Positions 52,173 through 61,573 of a DNA stretch of 64,000 nt are shown here, in pieces. Position numbers and translations under genes: made by a program. The notes under the pieces were generated by a model, which was given only the letters and a program-made list of their open reading frames with translations, had not been told where the DNA came from and made no database searches. The DNA is taken from contig DATIDG010000095.1 of assembly GCA_035456405.1 (NCBI GenBank), positions 35,832-99,831 on the forward strand, in the 5' to 3' direction. How positions within the stretch are numbered: the first letter of the stretch is position 1; each line of letters starts with the position of its first letter. The DNA comes from JAGVSZ01 sp035456405. Its GTDB lineage: Bacteria > Pseudomonadota > Gammaproteobacteria > Burkholderiales > SG8-39.

Positions 52173-53096
52173 TCAGTGCGGCCGCCGGGCGTGGCTCGCC
52201 CGCAGGTAGAGGTTGTTCGCCGCCAGCGCCCCGATCACCAGCACCGCACCGACGACCTCGGCCGCGTGGAAGCGCTGCCCCTGCGCGAAGCCGATCGTGA
52301 ACACCACCACCGGCACGAGGTTGAGCATCAGCATCGAGTTGAGCGCGCCGATCCGCTGATTGCCGGCGTTCCACAGGATCATCGCCGCCGCCACGCCCGC
52401 GAGCGCGAGGAACGCGAGGTGCGGCGCGACCGAGGCGACCGCCGCGGCGGTCGGCACGCGCGACACGCCGAGCGCGACGAGCACGGCGGTCGCGATCGCG
52501 AGCCCGATCGACCCGGGAATCAGCGTGAGCACGGTGAACTTGAGCGCCGACCACCCCCGAAAGCGCTCCGTCCCCATCGTATAGACCACCCAGCACGCGG
52601 CGCCGACGAGCACCAGGAGGTCGCCGACGATCTCCTGCCGGCTCAGGCCGAGCGCCGGGTTGCCCCGGGTGACGACGAGCACGACGCCGGCGAACGCCGC
52701 CACGATGCAGCCGATCGTGAAGTTGGCCGGGCGCCGGCCGCGCAGCCACCAGTCGGCGATCGCGGTCATCGACGGCTGTAGCGACACGATAATCGCGGCG
52801 TGCTCCGGCCGAGTGATGTCGAGGCCGGCGAAGACGAGCATTGGCGAGCACGTCATGCCGATGACGCCGAGCACGCTCGCGGGCCATGCCCGGCCGTAGT
52901 AGCGCAGCGCAGCGGCGCCCTCTGCCGCCGCCACCACCGGCACCAGCAGCAGCGTCGCCACGCCGTAGCGGATCGCGGAGACGTGATAGGGGTCGACCGC
53001 CGCGAACGCGCTCTTCGCGATCGGGAACTGTGCGCCCCACGACACGACTGCGAGGAACGCGAAGGCGACGCCGGTGGCGAACTTGGGGTGCTGCAT
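52173..53096 (-). CDS. EamA/DMT-family transporter
   Basis: The 307-residue inner-membrane protein has ten hydrophobic helices in two EamA repeats (FAFLAVVSWGAQFPIAKSAF in the first, LLVLVGAACWVVYTMGTERF in the second). Such proteins export metabolites or amino acids. It converges on the Rieske oxygenase gene with only 12 bp between. The ATG at 53094-53096 fits the family start. The cargo is unknown. Confidence 0.9.
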   Translation of the reverse strand: MQHPKFATGVAFAFLAVVSWGAQFPIAKSAFAAVDPYHVSAIRYGVATLLLVPVVAAAEGAAALRYYGRAWPASVLGVIGMTCSPMLVFAGLDITRPEHAAIIVSLQPSMTAIADWWLRGRRPANFTIGCIVAAFAGVVLVVTRGNPALGLSRQEIVGDLLVLVGAACWVVYTMGTERFRGWSALKFTVLTLIPGSIGLAIATAVLVALGVSRVPTAAAVASVAPHLAFLALAGVAAAMILWNAGNQRIGALNSMLMLNLVPVVVFTIGFAQGQRFHAAEVVGAVLVIGALAANNLYLRASHARRPH

Positions 53097-53160
53097 CGGG
53101 GGCGCGTGAGAGGCCGAAGCCTACACGCGGGGCCGGGCGCTGTCGCGCCGTTCGCCGAAT

Positions 53161-54195
53161 CTACAGCCGCTTCGCTGCGACCTTGTCGCGGCCGCCGCGC
53201 ACCGCGTCGGCGAGCGCCTCGTCCGCGCGGCGCACGAGCGCGTCGGGGGTCCATTCGGCGGCGCCTTCGCTCGCCGAGACGCCGAAGGTCATCGTGATCG
53301 GCACCTGGCGGTTCCCGACCGTGATCGGGGTCTTGCGCATGCTCTGGCGCATGCGCTCGGCGAGCGTCGCGCCGTTCTCGAGGTCGCAGCGGCCGAGGAA
53401 CACGAGGAACTCGTCCGGCCCGAAGCGCGACACTGTGTCCGAGCGGCGGACGACGCCGCGGATGCGGTTGGTCGCCTCGCGCAGGACCGCGTCACCGGCG
53501 GCCGCGCCCTGCTGCTTGACCACCACGTCGAAGCGGTCGATCTCGCCGAGGATCACCGCCACTGCCTCCCGCTCGTTCTTGGCGCGGTGGAACTCGCGGT
53601 CGAGCACCTCGAACATCGCGTGCCGGTTCCAGAGCTGCGTCCGGGTGTCGACCATCGCCTTGGTCCGCTGCTGGTCGCGGCTGTCGCGGCGCTCGGTCTG
53701 CGCGCGTCCGACCGCCGCCAGCGCGAGCTCGGACTCGGCCAGGCGCGCGAGCTCGCGCAACAGCAGCAGGTCCCCTTCGGCCAGCGCGTTCGGTGCGCGG
53801 TCGCACACGGAGAGCGTTCCCGCAACCGTCCCGTCCGGCCCGACGAGCAGCGTTCCCGCATAGAAGCGCAGCTGGAGCCGGCCGGTCACCCAAGCGTGCT
53901 CCTGGAAGCGCGGGTCGACGGCGAGGTCGGGGACGACCAGCGGTCCGGCGCTCGCGAGCGTGACCGCGTCGAAAGCGACCTCGGTGCCGATCGCGCTCGC
54001 GGGGACGCCCTGCGCGGTGAACAGCCGCGGCGCGCGCTCGTGCACCAGCGACAGCAGGACGACCGGAACGCGGAACAGGCGCCGCGCGATCCGGGTGACG
54101 ATCGCGAGCCGGTCCGCGAGCGTGACGCCGTCGGGTTCGGCGGGGGCCGGGGCCTGTGCGGGAGCGGTCGTTGTCATGGAGTCGTCCGGAGGCAT
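53161..54195 (-). CDS. GAF-GGDEF protein with degenerate active site
   Basis: The 344-residue protein has an N-terminal GAF domain (about residues 35-160, VVPDLAVDPRFQEHAWV, FYAGTLLVGPDGTVAGTLSVCD), a helical linker, and a GGDEF-type domain from about 175 (DTRTQLWNRHAMFEVLDREF). The signature reads SRFGPDEFLVFL, with Pro in place of the second Gly of GGDEF, and the N-terminal DRFxxxND-like motif reads GEIDRFDVVVKQ. It therefore may not make cyclic di-GMP and could instead bind GTP or c-di-GMP. Starts at 54195 or 54177 are both possible. No signal or membrane segment is seen. Confidence 0.82.
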   Translation of the reverse strand: MPPDDSMTTTAPAQAPAPAEPDGVTLADRLAIVTRIARRLFRVPVVLLSLVHERAPRLFTAQGVPASAIGTEVAFDAVTLASAGPLVVPDLAVDPRFQEHAWVTGRLQLRFYAGTLLVGPDGTVAGTLSVCDRAPNALAEGDLLLLRELARLAESELALAAVGRAQTERRDSRDQQRTKAMVDTRTQLWNRHAMFEVLDREFHRAKNEREAVAVILGEIDRFDVVVKQQGAAAGDAVLREATNRIRGVVRRSDTVSRFGPDEFLVFLGRCDLENGATLAERMRQSMRKTPITVGNRQVPITMTFGVSASEGAAEWTPDALVRRADEALADAVRGGRDKVAAKRL

Positions 54196-54417
54196 CTGGC
54201 AGCCCTGCGGGACGTCGCGAATGATGGCCGGGCCGGGCATCGCCGTCCACCCCGGGACGCCCCCGGGCGCGAGTTTGTTCTCCTCCGGCGACAGTGAGCG
54301 CCCGTTTTTCGCGCTCAAGCGGGCGCGCCGGCCCGACGACAAGCCCTCGGGGAACCCGCGCCCACCAGGCCGGGTCTACCTCGAAACGGGCCGTTACGCC
54401 CCCCACAAGAACACCCC

Positions 54418-55194
54418 ATGCGAACCATTGATGACCTCGTGCGCGATCGCCCCAGAGCCGGGGACTCGCGTGCGTATGTCCGCCAGGAACCTCTCGCCGC
54501 CTACCTCGCGCGCGGCGATCACGGGTCCAGCTCGACGCTGCGGCGCGTGCTGCGATCCGGTCCCGCGGCCGCCGACACGCCGTTTGAGGACGACGGCAGC
54601 CAGCGGCTCGCGCAGGCGCTGCACGCGCTCGTGTTCGAGCCCGCGCGGTTCGCCCGCGACCATCTGGTGCTCGATCGCGACGATCCGCCGGCGGAGGAGC
54701 AGGCGGACGTGCTCGATCGCATCTGGATCACCGGCGCGGAGTACGCGCGACTCGCCGGGGCGCGCGACGCGATTCGGGCCTATCCGCGCGCGCCGCTCGC
54801 CGCATGGATCGACGCCGGCATGAAGGAGATGTCGATCTACTGGACCGACGAGGCCGGAAGGCGCTGGAAGGCGCGGCCGGACTGCTTCACCGACGAGATC
54901 GTCCTCGAGCTGAAGACCACCGGCGACGTCAGACCGCGCGCGTTCGCGCGCACCCGCAAGCGCTTCGGGTACGACCTTCAGGCGGCGCACTACGCCGAGG
55001 CCGTCGAGCGCCTCACCGGCCGCACGCCGCGCTTCGCCTTTATCGCCGTCGAGCTCCAGACGCCCTTCTACGCCTGGGTGCACGAGCTGTCGCGCGCCGA
55101 CCTCGAGCGCGCCGCGGTGCAGCTCGAGGTCGCCCGGGAGCGGCTCAGTTCTTCACCGAGGAACCGCCGGGCGGCAGCGCCCCGAAACGCCTGA
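54418..55194 (+). CDS. RecE-like PD-(D/E)XK exonuclease domain protein (orphan)
   Basis: The 258-residue protein matches the C-terminal nuclease of exonuclease VIII (RecE) and its DUF3799 relatives. It has RLAQALHALVFEP (like GTALHALVLEP), KARPDCFTDEIVLELKTT giving the P-D-x10-E-x-K core, and FGYDLQAAHYAEAVE giving the Q-x3-Y motif IV. These enzymes digest linear double-stranded DNA. RecT or other recombination partners are absent. The ATG at 54418 follows a 222-bp divergent gap. Its 3' end overlaps the convergent YHS lipoprotein gene by 50 bp. Its presence without phage genes suggests a domesticated remnant. Confidence 0.8.
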   Translation: MRTIDDLVRDRPRAGDSRAYVRQEPLAAYLARGDHGSSSTLRRVLRSGPAAADTPFEDDGSQRLAQALHALVFEPARFARDHLVLDRDDPPAEEQADVLDRIWITGAEYARLAGARDAIRAYPRAPLAAWIDAGMKEMSIYWTDEAGRRWKARPDCFTDEIVLELKTTGDVRPRAFARTRKRFGYDLQAAHYAEAVERLTGRTPRFAFIAVELQTPFYAWVHELSRADLERAAVQLEVARERLSSSPRNRRAAAPRNA

Positions 55195-55732
55195 CGTACT
55201 CCGCATCGAGCTCGGCATCGGTCCTGTAGCCCGGCACCTTGAAAGTGTAGCGTTTGAAGTTCTGCCAGCGGTACGGCACGTCCTTGGTCTCCGACTCCCA
55301 GTACGCGTCGCCGACCGCGATGTTCTTCTTCTCGTCCATCTCCCAGTTGCGCTTCGAGCGCGGGCCGCCGAAGAAATAGAGCCGGTCGTCGACGATCTTG
55401 AACGTCTCGAAGCCGATGCGCGCCTTCAGCGCATACGGCGCACCGCTGGCGCAGAATCCGCCGTAGGCGGGCACGTGGCGCGCCGGGCTGCGCTCGAACG
55501 CGGCCTTGTTCGCCTCGCTCGCGAAGCGGTAGGTGAGGCCCTGGTATGTCGCCTTGATCGCCGGGTCGCCCCTGACCGGGCGCGACTCGGTGAAGTACGC
55601 GACTGGGTCGTTTCCGCCGAGCATCAGGTTGTCGTCGGCACCGTCCTTGACGGTGTTCATCACCGTGCCGCAGCCGGAGAGCGCGGCGGCGGCGAGCATC
55701 GCGCATAGGGCACGTGCGAGCATGGCGGGCAT
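55145..55732 (-). CDS. YHS-domain lipoprotein
   Basis: The 195-residue protein has a lipobox (LSGCG, near residue 21) and a YHS domain (DPVAYFTESRPVRGDPAIKATYQGLTYRFASEANKAAFE), a metal-binding module of about 40-50 residues. The C-terminal part (YGGFCASGAPYALKARIGF...) is common in YHS proteins of betaproteobacteria. It is probably in the outer membrane facing the periplasm and binds a heavy metal or copper. The ATG at 55730-55732 has AGGAGG upstream. Its 3' end overlaps the RecE-like gene on the other strand. Confidence 0.85.
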   Translation of the reverse strand: MPAMLARALCAMLAAAALSGCGTVMNTVKDGADDNLMLGGNDPVAYFTESRPVRGDPAIKATYQGLTYRFASEANKAAFERSPARHVPAYGGFCASGAPYALKARIGFETFKIVDDRLYFFGGPRSKRNWEMDEKKNIAVGDAYWESETKDVPYRWQNFKRYTFKVPGYRTDAELDAEYVRRFGALPPGGSSVKN

Positions 55733-55904
55733 GATGGAAGCCTCCTGCGGGGGACGAGCCAGGCATTGTAGCGAGCCCGGCACTGCGTCCGGCTCCGGCG
55801 TCGTCCTCGATGCGCGGCGACAGTGACTGGTCCGTGCGCATCCCGTTCATGCGCGGCGGGTACAATCGCCCCCCGGTTCGAACACCCAATCCCCAGGAGG
55901 CTGC

Positions 55905-56777
55905 ATGAAGCGCATCGTCCTCTTTGTCCTCACCAACATCGCCGTCCTGGCCGTGCTGACGATCGTCCTCCGGGTGTTCGGGCTCGACCGGGTCGCCGCG
56001 CAGGAAGGAATCGCGGTCGGTCCGCTGCTCGCGTTCTCGGCGGTCGTCGGCTTCACCGGCGCGATCATCTCGCTGCTGATCTCGAAGCAGATGGCAAAGT
56101 GGTCGACCGGCGCGCAGATCATCGACGGCACCGAGGGCCCGGACCACGCGTGGCTCGTGCAGACCGTGCGCGGGCTCGCCGAGAAGGCGGGCATCGGCAT
56201 GCCCGAGGTCGCCGTCTACGAAGGCGAGCCGAACGCGTTCGCGACCGGCGCATTCAAGAACTCGGCGCTCGTCGCGGTCTCGACGGGGCTGCTCAAGTCG
56301 ATGAACAAGGAGGAGGTAGGGGCGGTGCTCGGACACGAGGTCGCGCACGTTGCGAACGGCGACATGGTGACGATGACGCTGATCCAGGGCGTGGTGAACA
56401 CCTTCGTCGTGTTCCTGTCGCGCATCGTCGGCACGATCGTAGACAGGGCGGTGTTCCGCACCGAGCGCGGCGTCGGGCCCGGCTACTTCATCACCGTGAT
56501 CGTGTGCCAGATCGTGTTCGGCCTGCTCGCCTCGATCATCGTTGCGTGGTTCTCGCGGCAGCGCGAGTTCCGCGCCGACCGCGGCTCGGCCGACTACCTC
56601 GGCAGCCCGCGGCCGATGATGAACGCCCTGGCGCGCCTTGGCGGCCTGGAGCCCGGCGCGCTGCCGGAGTCGATCAAGGCCATGGGCATCAACGACCGGC
56701 CGGGCTGGATGGCGCTCTTCTCCACGCACCCGCCGATCGAGCAACGCATCGCCGCGCTGCAGGCGCGGGGCAGCTGA
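55905..56777 (+). CDS. htpX: HtpX membrane zinc protease
   Basis: This 290-residue inner-membrane metalloprotease degrades misfolded membrane proteins. It has two N-terminal helices, the zinc motif LGHEVAHV (His144 and His148), two further hydrophobic segments and the third-ligand region REFRADRGSADYLG. The C-terminal STHPPIEQRIAALQ is typical. CAGGAGG precedes the ATG at 55905. It is often induced by envelope stress; no CpxR site was confirmed upstream. Confidence 0.95.
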   Translation: MKRIVLFVLTNIAVLAVLTIVLRVFGLDRVAAQEGIAVGPLLAFSAVVGFTGAIISLLISKQMAKWSTGAQIIDGTEGPDHAWLVQTVRGLAEKAGIGMPEVAVYEGEPNAFATGAFKNSALVAVSTGLLKSMNKEEVGAVLGHEVAHVANGDMVTMTLIQGVVNTFVVFLSRIVGTIVDRAVFRTERGVGPGYFITVIVCQIVFGLLASIIVAWFSRQREFRADRGSADYLGSPRPMMNALARLGGLEPGALPESIKAMGINDRPGWMALFSTHPPIEQRIAALQARGS

Positions 56778-56792
56778 ACAGGGAGCAAAACC

Positions 56793-57410
56793 ATGATCGA
56801 CCTCTACACCGCCGGTACCGCCAACGGCCATCGCGCCGCCATCGCACTCGAGGAGTCCGGCCTCGCATACCGCGTGCACAAGCTCAACCTCCAGGCGGGC
56901 GACCAGCGCAAGCCCGAGTACCTGAAGATCAATCCCGCCGCCGCGATCCCGGCGATCGTCGACGAGGAGGGGCCGGGCGGCAAGCCGCTCGCTCTCGCCC
57001 AGTCGGGCGCGATCGTCCTCTACGTTGCGGAGAAGTCGGGGAAGTTCATCCCGAAGGACCCGGCGCGGCGGCTCGCGGCGCTCCAGTGGCTGATGCAGGC
57101 CTGCTCCGACGTCGCGGGCACCAGCGGCACGATCTTCCAGCTGTCGATGGCGGCGCCGGAGAAGTCCGCGGCGAACGTCGAGTTCTTCGAGAAGCGGCTT
57201 GTCAACGCCTTGCGGGTGGCCGACGGGCAGCTGGCGAGCCGGGAATACCTCGTCGACGAGTTCTCGGTCGCCGACCTGGCACTCTACCCGGTCGTCGCCA
57301 CGCGCAGACCCGTGATCGACAAGCATGGCGGTCTGCCTAACCTGGCGAAGTGGGCCGAGCGCATGGCCGGGCGACCGGGCGTCGCGAAGGGGATGCAGGT
57401 GTCGGTCTGA
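56793..57410 (+). CDS. Glutathione S-transferase, nu-class/Ure2p-like
   Basis: The 205-residue GST has the thioredoxin-like N-terminal domain with TANGHRAAIALEE (Thr, Asn and Arg of the nu-class glutathione site). NPAAAIPAIVDEE carries the cis-Pro, and QSGAIVLYVAEKSG the glutathione-binding Ser region. The C-terminal helical domain contains VADLALYPVV. Relatives such as YfcG have disulfide-bond reductase activity. It lies 15 bp after htpX and is probably cotranscribed with it, forming a stress operon. Confidence 0.88.
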   Translation: MIDLYTAGTANGHRAAIALEESGLAYRVHKLNLQAGDQRKPEYLKINPAAAIPAIVDEEGPGGKPLALAQSGAIVLYVAEKSGKFIPKDPARRLAALQWLMQACSDVAGTSGTIFQLSMAAPEKSAANVEFFEKRLVNALRVADGQLASREYLVDEFSVADLALYPVVATRRPVIDKHGGLPNLAKWAERMAGRPGVAKGMQVSV

Positions 57411-57546
57411 TCCGCTGCGCCAATCCCGCTCCGGAAGAAGGCGCCGCCAGGCGCCTTCATCGTTTCCGCGCCGCGCCTTGTATTCCCCCTCCCCGGAGTC
57501 TATGGTGTCCGCCTCCAGCGCACGACGTCACACACCGGGAGGCCTC

Positions 57547-58017
57547 ATGTCGACCACGATCAGCTTCGTCCTCAACGGCAGGCAGCGCTCGGTCCGGGTC
57601 GACGACCCGCAAATGCCGCTCCTCTATGCGCTGCGCGACGATCTTCAGCAGCACGGTCCGCGCTACGGCTGCGGGCTCGCGCAGTGCGGCGCCTGCACCG
57701 TGCACGTCGACGGCAGGGCGGTCCGCTCGTGCGTGCTCCCGGTCGCGAAGGCCGCGGGAACGAAGGTGCTGACGCTCGACGGGCTCGGCACGCCGGAGAA
57801 GCCGCACCCGCTCCAGAAGGCGTTCATCGAGGAGCAGGCGGTGCAGTGCGGCTACTGCATCAACGGCATGATCATGCAGGCGGCCGCATTCCTCCAGACC
57901 AACAAGCGGCCGAGCGAGAGCCAGATCAAGGAGGCACTCGCCAACAACCTCTGCCGCTGCGGGACGCACTCGCGGATCGTCCGCGCGGTGAAGCGTGCTT
58001 CCGAGTCGCTGGCCTGA
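57547..58017 (+). CDS. iorA: 2Fe-2S subunit of an isoquinoline 1-oxidoreductase-type molybdenum enzyme
   Basis: The 156-residue protein carries two 2Fe-2S clusters. The first is plant-type (Cys42, Cys47, Cys50, Cys62 in CGLAQCGACTVH...SC) and the second is in the helical part (CGYC near 101-104 and CRC near 137-139). It passes electrons from the molybdenum subunit encoded 13 bp downstream. The start fits the family. With the next gene it forms a two-subunit enzyme; no cytochrome subunit is adjacent. Confidence 0.93.
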   Translation: MSTTISFVLNGRQRSVRVDDPQMPLLYALRDDLQQHGPRYGCGLAQCGACTVHVDGRAVRSCVLPVAKAAGTKVLTLDGLGTPEKPHPLQKAFIEEQAVQCGYCINGMIMQAAAFLQTNKRPSESQIKEALANNLCRCGTHSRIVRAVKRASESLA

Positions 58018-58030
58018 GGAGGGACGAGCC

Positions 58031-60241
58031 ATGCTGAACGAAGACGTTTCCCGCCGCGACTTCCTGAAGACCTCCGGTGCGCTGGTCGTGACCTTCGGCC
58101 TCGCGCCGCGGTTCGCCGCCGGCGCGATCGACCCGACCGCGATCGGCCCCAAGACCGTCGCGCTCGACCGTGTCGACGGCTTCGTCGCGATCGACGGCAC
58201 GGGCCTGGTGACGGTCTATTCAGGCAAGGTCGATCTCGGCACCGGCACCGACACCGCGCTCACCCAGATGGCCGCCGAAGAGCTCGGCGTACCGCTGTCG
58301 AAGGTGAGGCTGGTGACGGGCGACACCCTGCTTACGCCCGACCAGGGGATCACCTGGGGCAGTCTGACCATCCAGTCCGGCGGAATTCAGATCCGCCAGG
58401 CGTGCGCGACCGCGCGCGAAGCGATGCTCGACCAGGCCGCGTCCCGGCTCGGTGTCGCCAAGAGCGAACTGGTTGTCAAGGACGGCACGATCGCCGCCGG
58501 ATCGGGCGGAAAGCGAATCGCCTATGGCGATCTGGTGGGCGACCGCCGCCTCGCGATGAAGGTCGACCCGAAGGCACCGACGAAGGATCCGTCGACCTAC
58601 ACGATCGTCGGCAAGCCGGCCCCGCGCCTCGACATCCCCGCCAAGGTCACCGGCCGGTTCACCTACGTGCACGACTTCAGGGTGCCCGGAATGGTCCACG
58701 CGCGCGTGGTTCGCCCGCCAGCGATGAAGGCGGAGCTCCAGTCATGGAGCGACGCCGAGTGCAGGAAGGTCCCCGGGTACCTCGCCACGGTTCGCAAGGG
58801 CAGCTTCCTCGCCGCCGTCGCGCGGAGCGAATGGGCCGCGATCGAGGCGGCCCGGATGATGCAGGCGAGCTGGTCGAGGTGGGAAGGCCTGCCGGACAAG
58901 GCGAAGCTGTGGGAGCACGTGCGCAATACCAAGGTCGCACGCGACGAAAGTCTCCAGGCGGCGGGCAACAGCGCGCAGGCGCTCGCCGGCGGAGCGAAGC
59001 AGCTCAAGGCCACGTTCGACTTCGCCGCCCACACCCACGGCTCGATGGGCCCGTCGTGTGCGGTCGCCGAGTTCAAGGACGGCAAGCTCACCGTGTGGAC
59101 GGCGTCGCAGGCGACCCACACCCTGCGCAGGCAGCTCGCGCGCATGTTCGACATGGCGGAGCTGAACGTCCGCTGCATCTACCTCGAGGGCGCGGGCTGC
59201 TACGGCCGCAATGGCCACGAGGACGCCGCCGCGGACGCGGCGCTCGTCGCAAAGGAGATCGGCAAGCCGGTGCGGGTGCAGTGGAGCCGCGCCGACGAGC
59301 ACGGCTGGGATCCGAAGGGTCCCCCGACGCTTCACGATTTCCGGGGCGCAGTCGATACGAGCGGCAACATCGTCGCGTGGGAGTCGGAGCTGTTCGCCCC
59401 GGATCGGGCAAAGCCGCCCGCAGTGACCCTGGTGGCGGCCGACCTCGCCGGGATGCCGAGGGACGATGCGTTCCCGGGCAACATCCACCAGGCGCTCGCG
59501 ATCCCGTACGCCGTGCCGAACATCAAGGCGACGGCGCACTGGCTCACCGAGACGCCGTTCCGGCCGTCGTGGATCCGGACGCCCGGACGGATGCAGAACA
59601 CCTATGCCAACGAGTGCTTCATCGACGAGCTGGCGGCCGTCGCGGGCGCCGACCCGCTCGACTTCCGCATGCGCCACCTCAAGGACGCGCGCGGGATCGA
59701 GTGCCTCGAGCGGGCGCGGAAGCTCGCGGGCTGGACCCCGCGCACGAAGCCGACCGGCGGCACGGGCGAGCTCGCGAAGGGACGCGGCGTCTCGTACGTC
59801 AAGTACGAGCTCGTCCGCACCTACGTGGCGGCGGTCGCCGACGTCGAGGTCAACCGTCGCACCGGAAAGATCCGGGTCGAGCGGTTCTGCGTCGCGCACG
59901 ACTGCGGCCAGATCATCAACCCCGACGGGCTGCGCAACCAGATCGACGGCAACGTCATCCAGACGGTGAGCCGGACGCTGATCGAGGACCTGCAGTGGAA
60001 CCGGTCGACCGTGACGAGCGTCGACTGGGCGACATACCCGATCCTGCGCTTCCCCGACGTGCCCGAAATCGCGTACGACCTGATCGACCGGCCGAAGGAG
60101 CGGCCGTGGGGCGCCGGCGAGCCGACCGCGGCGGTCGTTCCCTCCGCGATCGCCAACGCGGTGTACGACGCGGTCGGCATCCGCCTGCGCTCGGTGCCGT
60201 TCACGCCCGACAAGGTGCTCGCCGCGCTGAAGACGGCGTAA
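58031..60241 (+). CDS. iorB: Molybdopterin subunit of an isoquinoline 1-oxidoreductase-type enzyme, Tat-exported
   Basis: The 736-residue protein has a twin-arginine signal (VSRRDFLKTSGALV) and the xanthine-dehydrogenase-type Mo-binding fold. Features are KVDLGTGTDTALTQMAAEELG, QSGGIQIRQ, the FEGAGCYGRNGHEDAAADAAL-like segment, and the C-terminal GAGEPTAAVVPSAIANAV with the active-site Glu. It hydroxylates an N-heterocycle or oxidises an aldehyde in the periplasm. The small subunit is carried along by the Tat signal of this one. Substrate is inferred from the family only. Confidence 0.93.
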   Translation: MLNEDVSRRDFLKTSGALVVTFGLAPRFAAGAIDPTAIGPKTVALDRVDGFVAIDGTGLVTVYSGKVDLGTGTDTALTQMAAEELGVPLSKVRLVTGDTLLTPDQGITWGSLTIQSGGIQIRQACATAREAMLDQAASRLGVAKSELVVKDGTIAAGSGGKRIAYGDLVGDRRLAMKVDPKAPTKDPSTYTIVGKPAPRLDIPAKVTGRFTYVHDFRVPGMVHARVVRPPAMKAELQSWSDAECRKVPGYLATVRKGSFLAAVARSEWAAIEAARMMQASWSRWEGLPDKAKLWEHVRNTKVARDESLQAAGNSAQALAGGAKQLKATFDFAAHTHGSMGPSCAVAEFKDGKLTVWTASQATHTLRRQLARMFDMAELNVRCIYLEGAGCYGRNGHEDAAADAALVAKEIGKPVRVQWSRADEHGWDPKGPPTLHDFRGAVDTSGNIVAWESELFAPDRAKPPAVTLVAADLAGMPRDDAFPGNIHQALAIPYAVPNIKATAHWLTETPFRPSWIRTPGRMQNTYANECFIDELAAVAGADPLDFRMRHLKDARGIECLERARKLAGWTPRTKPTGGTGELAKGRGVSYVKYELVRTYVAAVADVEVNRRTGKIRVERFCVAHDCGQIINPDGLRNQIDGNVIQTVSRTLIEDLQWNRSTVTSVDWATYPILRFPDVPEIAYDLIDRPKERPWGAGEPTAAVVPSAIANAVYDAVGIRLRSVPFTPDKVLAALKTA

Positions 60242-60280
60242 GCCCGCACTCGAACCGGGCTGGCGCCCCCGGGGGGCTGG

Positions 60281-61573
60281 TCACCCCGGCGGCGCCGGTT
60301 CGTGCGTGACGCCTCCGGCGAGCCGGAAGAACGTCCGGTAGAGAGCAACGCAGAGGTAAAGGGTGGCCGCGATCGCGAGCCACGTCAGTCCCGGCACGGC
60401 CTCGAACACTCTCAGGCCGAATCTGAGCGCGAGGATCCACGCAATCCACACGCCGAAACCGGCAAGCACAGCGCGCCGCTTGCGCGGCCCGCGCCACGAT
60501 ACCCTGCGCAGGCTCGCCGTCAGTACCGCGGCGACGAACGGCGCCGTGACGACGAGGTCGATGAGGTAGTGCTCGCCGCGCGCCAGTGCGGCCACGACGG
60601 TCAGCGCGAGCGCGACCAGGCACGCAGGCGCGATCCGGCGCCAGCGGGTGGCACGCGCGTACGCCCAGAAGACGATCGCCCAGCCGACGTGGAGTGCCGG
60701 GATTGCATCCCGTGGCCAGGGCTGCACCGCGGTGCGCGCGTCGGGCACCGCGGTGCGCGCGTCGGGCACCGCGGCGAGCGGCGGCAGGTCGTCTGGAAAG
60801 CGCGCTCCGAGCAGATGGCGCGGACCGGCCGCCGGGAGCACGTGGTAAGCGGCGAACGCGCAGGTCGCGCCCAAGGCCCAGACGAACAGCAGGTTCACCG
60901 CAGGCTCTGCGCGCCGGCGCAAGGTCAGGCCGTACAACGCGGCATACCCGAACGTCTGATAGTCGTAGAGCGCGTCGAGAACTTCGCCCACGGCCGGCGC
61001 ACCGGCGACGGCGCGCGCGGCGAGCGGGGCCGCCTGGAAGCCGAGCGTCGCCTCGAAGCGATACAGCATCGCGTCGAACGTAGTCGGGTGCAGCGCGATC
61101 GTCGCCTGAAGGTAGGTCGTCGCGAACGCAGACCATAGCGCGATGAACAGGCACCCCGCGAGCGCGGCGCGCGCGGTCCGGCGTGCATCGGCGTCGCCCC
61201 GCAACGCCAGCCAGCCGAGCACGACCACGCTCGCCGCGCCGAGCCACAGGGCGACGGTGAGAACGTGGTAGATGCGCTCCATCCCCGCCAGCCCCTCGAG
61301 GCGCGGGACGCCGTACAGCCCGAGATGCACTGCGGCGCCGGCGAGCCCCGCCACGCCGACCGTCACCGCTGCGCGGCGATCAGACACCGCACAGAAGAAC
61401 ACGGTGGCGAGCAGCGCTGCGTACGGCCCGACTGACAGCGACCGCGCCGGATAGCTCAGAAAACGCCAGGCCTCGGCGCCGGGAGTGGGCCCGAGGCCGA
61501 TCCAGCCGAGCACCATGCCCACGCCGAACAGCGCGAGCGCGAGGTTGACCGCGAGGCGCAAGTCGCTGCGCAT
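60281..61573 (-). CDS. PAP2-superfamily membrane protein
   Basis: This 430-residue protein has about 10-12 membrane helices. The PAP2-like elements are in the order of the inositolphosphoryl-transferase-like group: YHVLPAAGPRH near 265, DAIPALHVGWAIVFW near 310 and GEHYLIDLVV near 350. It would cleave or move phosphate groups on lipids. A 21-bp tandem duplication gives the repeated PDARTAV segment in a loop. It converges on the iorB gene with 39 bp between. Function is unknown. Confidence 0.82.
   Translation of the reverse strand: MRSDLRLAVNLALALFGVGMVLGWIGLGPTPGAEAWRFLSYPARSLSVGPYAALLATVFFCAVSDRRAAVTVGVAGLAGAAVHLGLYGVPRLEGLAGMERIYHVLTVALWLGAASVVVLGWLALRGDADARRTARAALAGCLFIALWSAFATTYLQATIALHPTTFDAMLYRFEATLGFQAAPLAARAVAGAPAVGEVLDALYDYQTFGYAALYGLTLRRRAEPAVNLLFVWALGATCAFAAYHVLPAAGPRHLLGARFPDDLPPLAAVPDARTAVPDARTAVQPWPRDAIPALHVGWAIVFWAYARATRWRRIAPACLVALALTVVAALARGEHYLIDLVVTAPFVAAVLTASLRRVSWRGPRKRRAVLAGFGVWIAWILALRFGLRVFEAVPGLTWLAIAATLYLCVALYRTFFRLAGGVTHEPAPPG
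60725..60766. repeat. 21-bp tandem duplication inside the PAP2 gene
   Basis: Two identical 21-bp units (60725-60745 and 60746-60766) followed by a partial third copy encode a seven-residue repeat, AVPDART, in a loop of the membrane protein. The frame is kept, so the duplication is probably recent and harmless. Confidence 0.85.
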
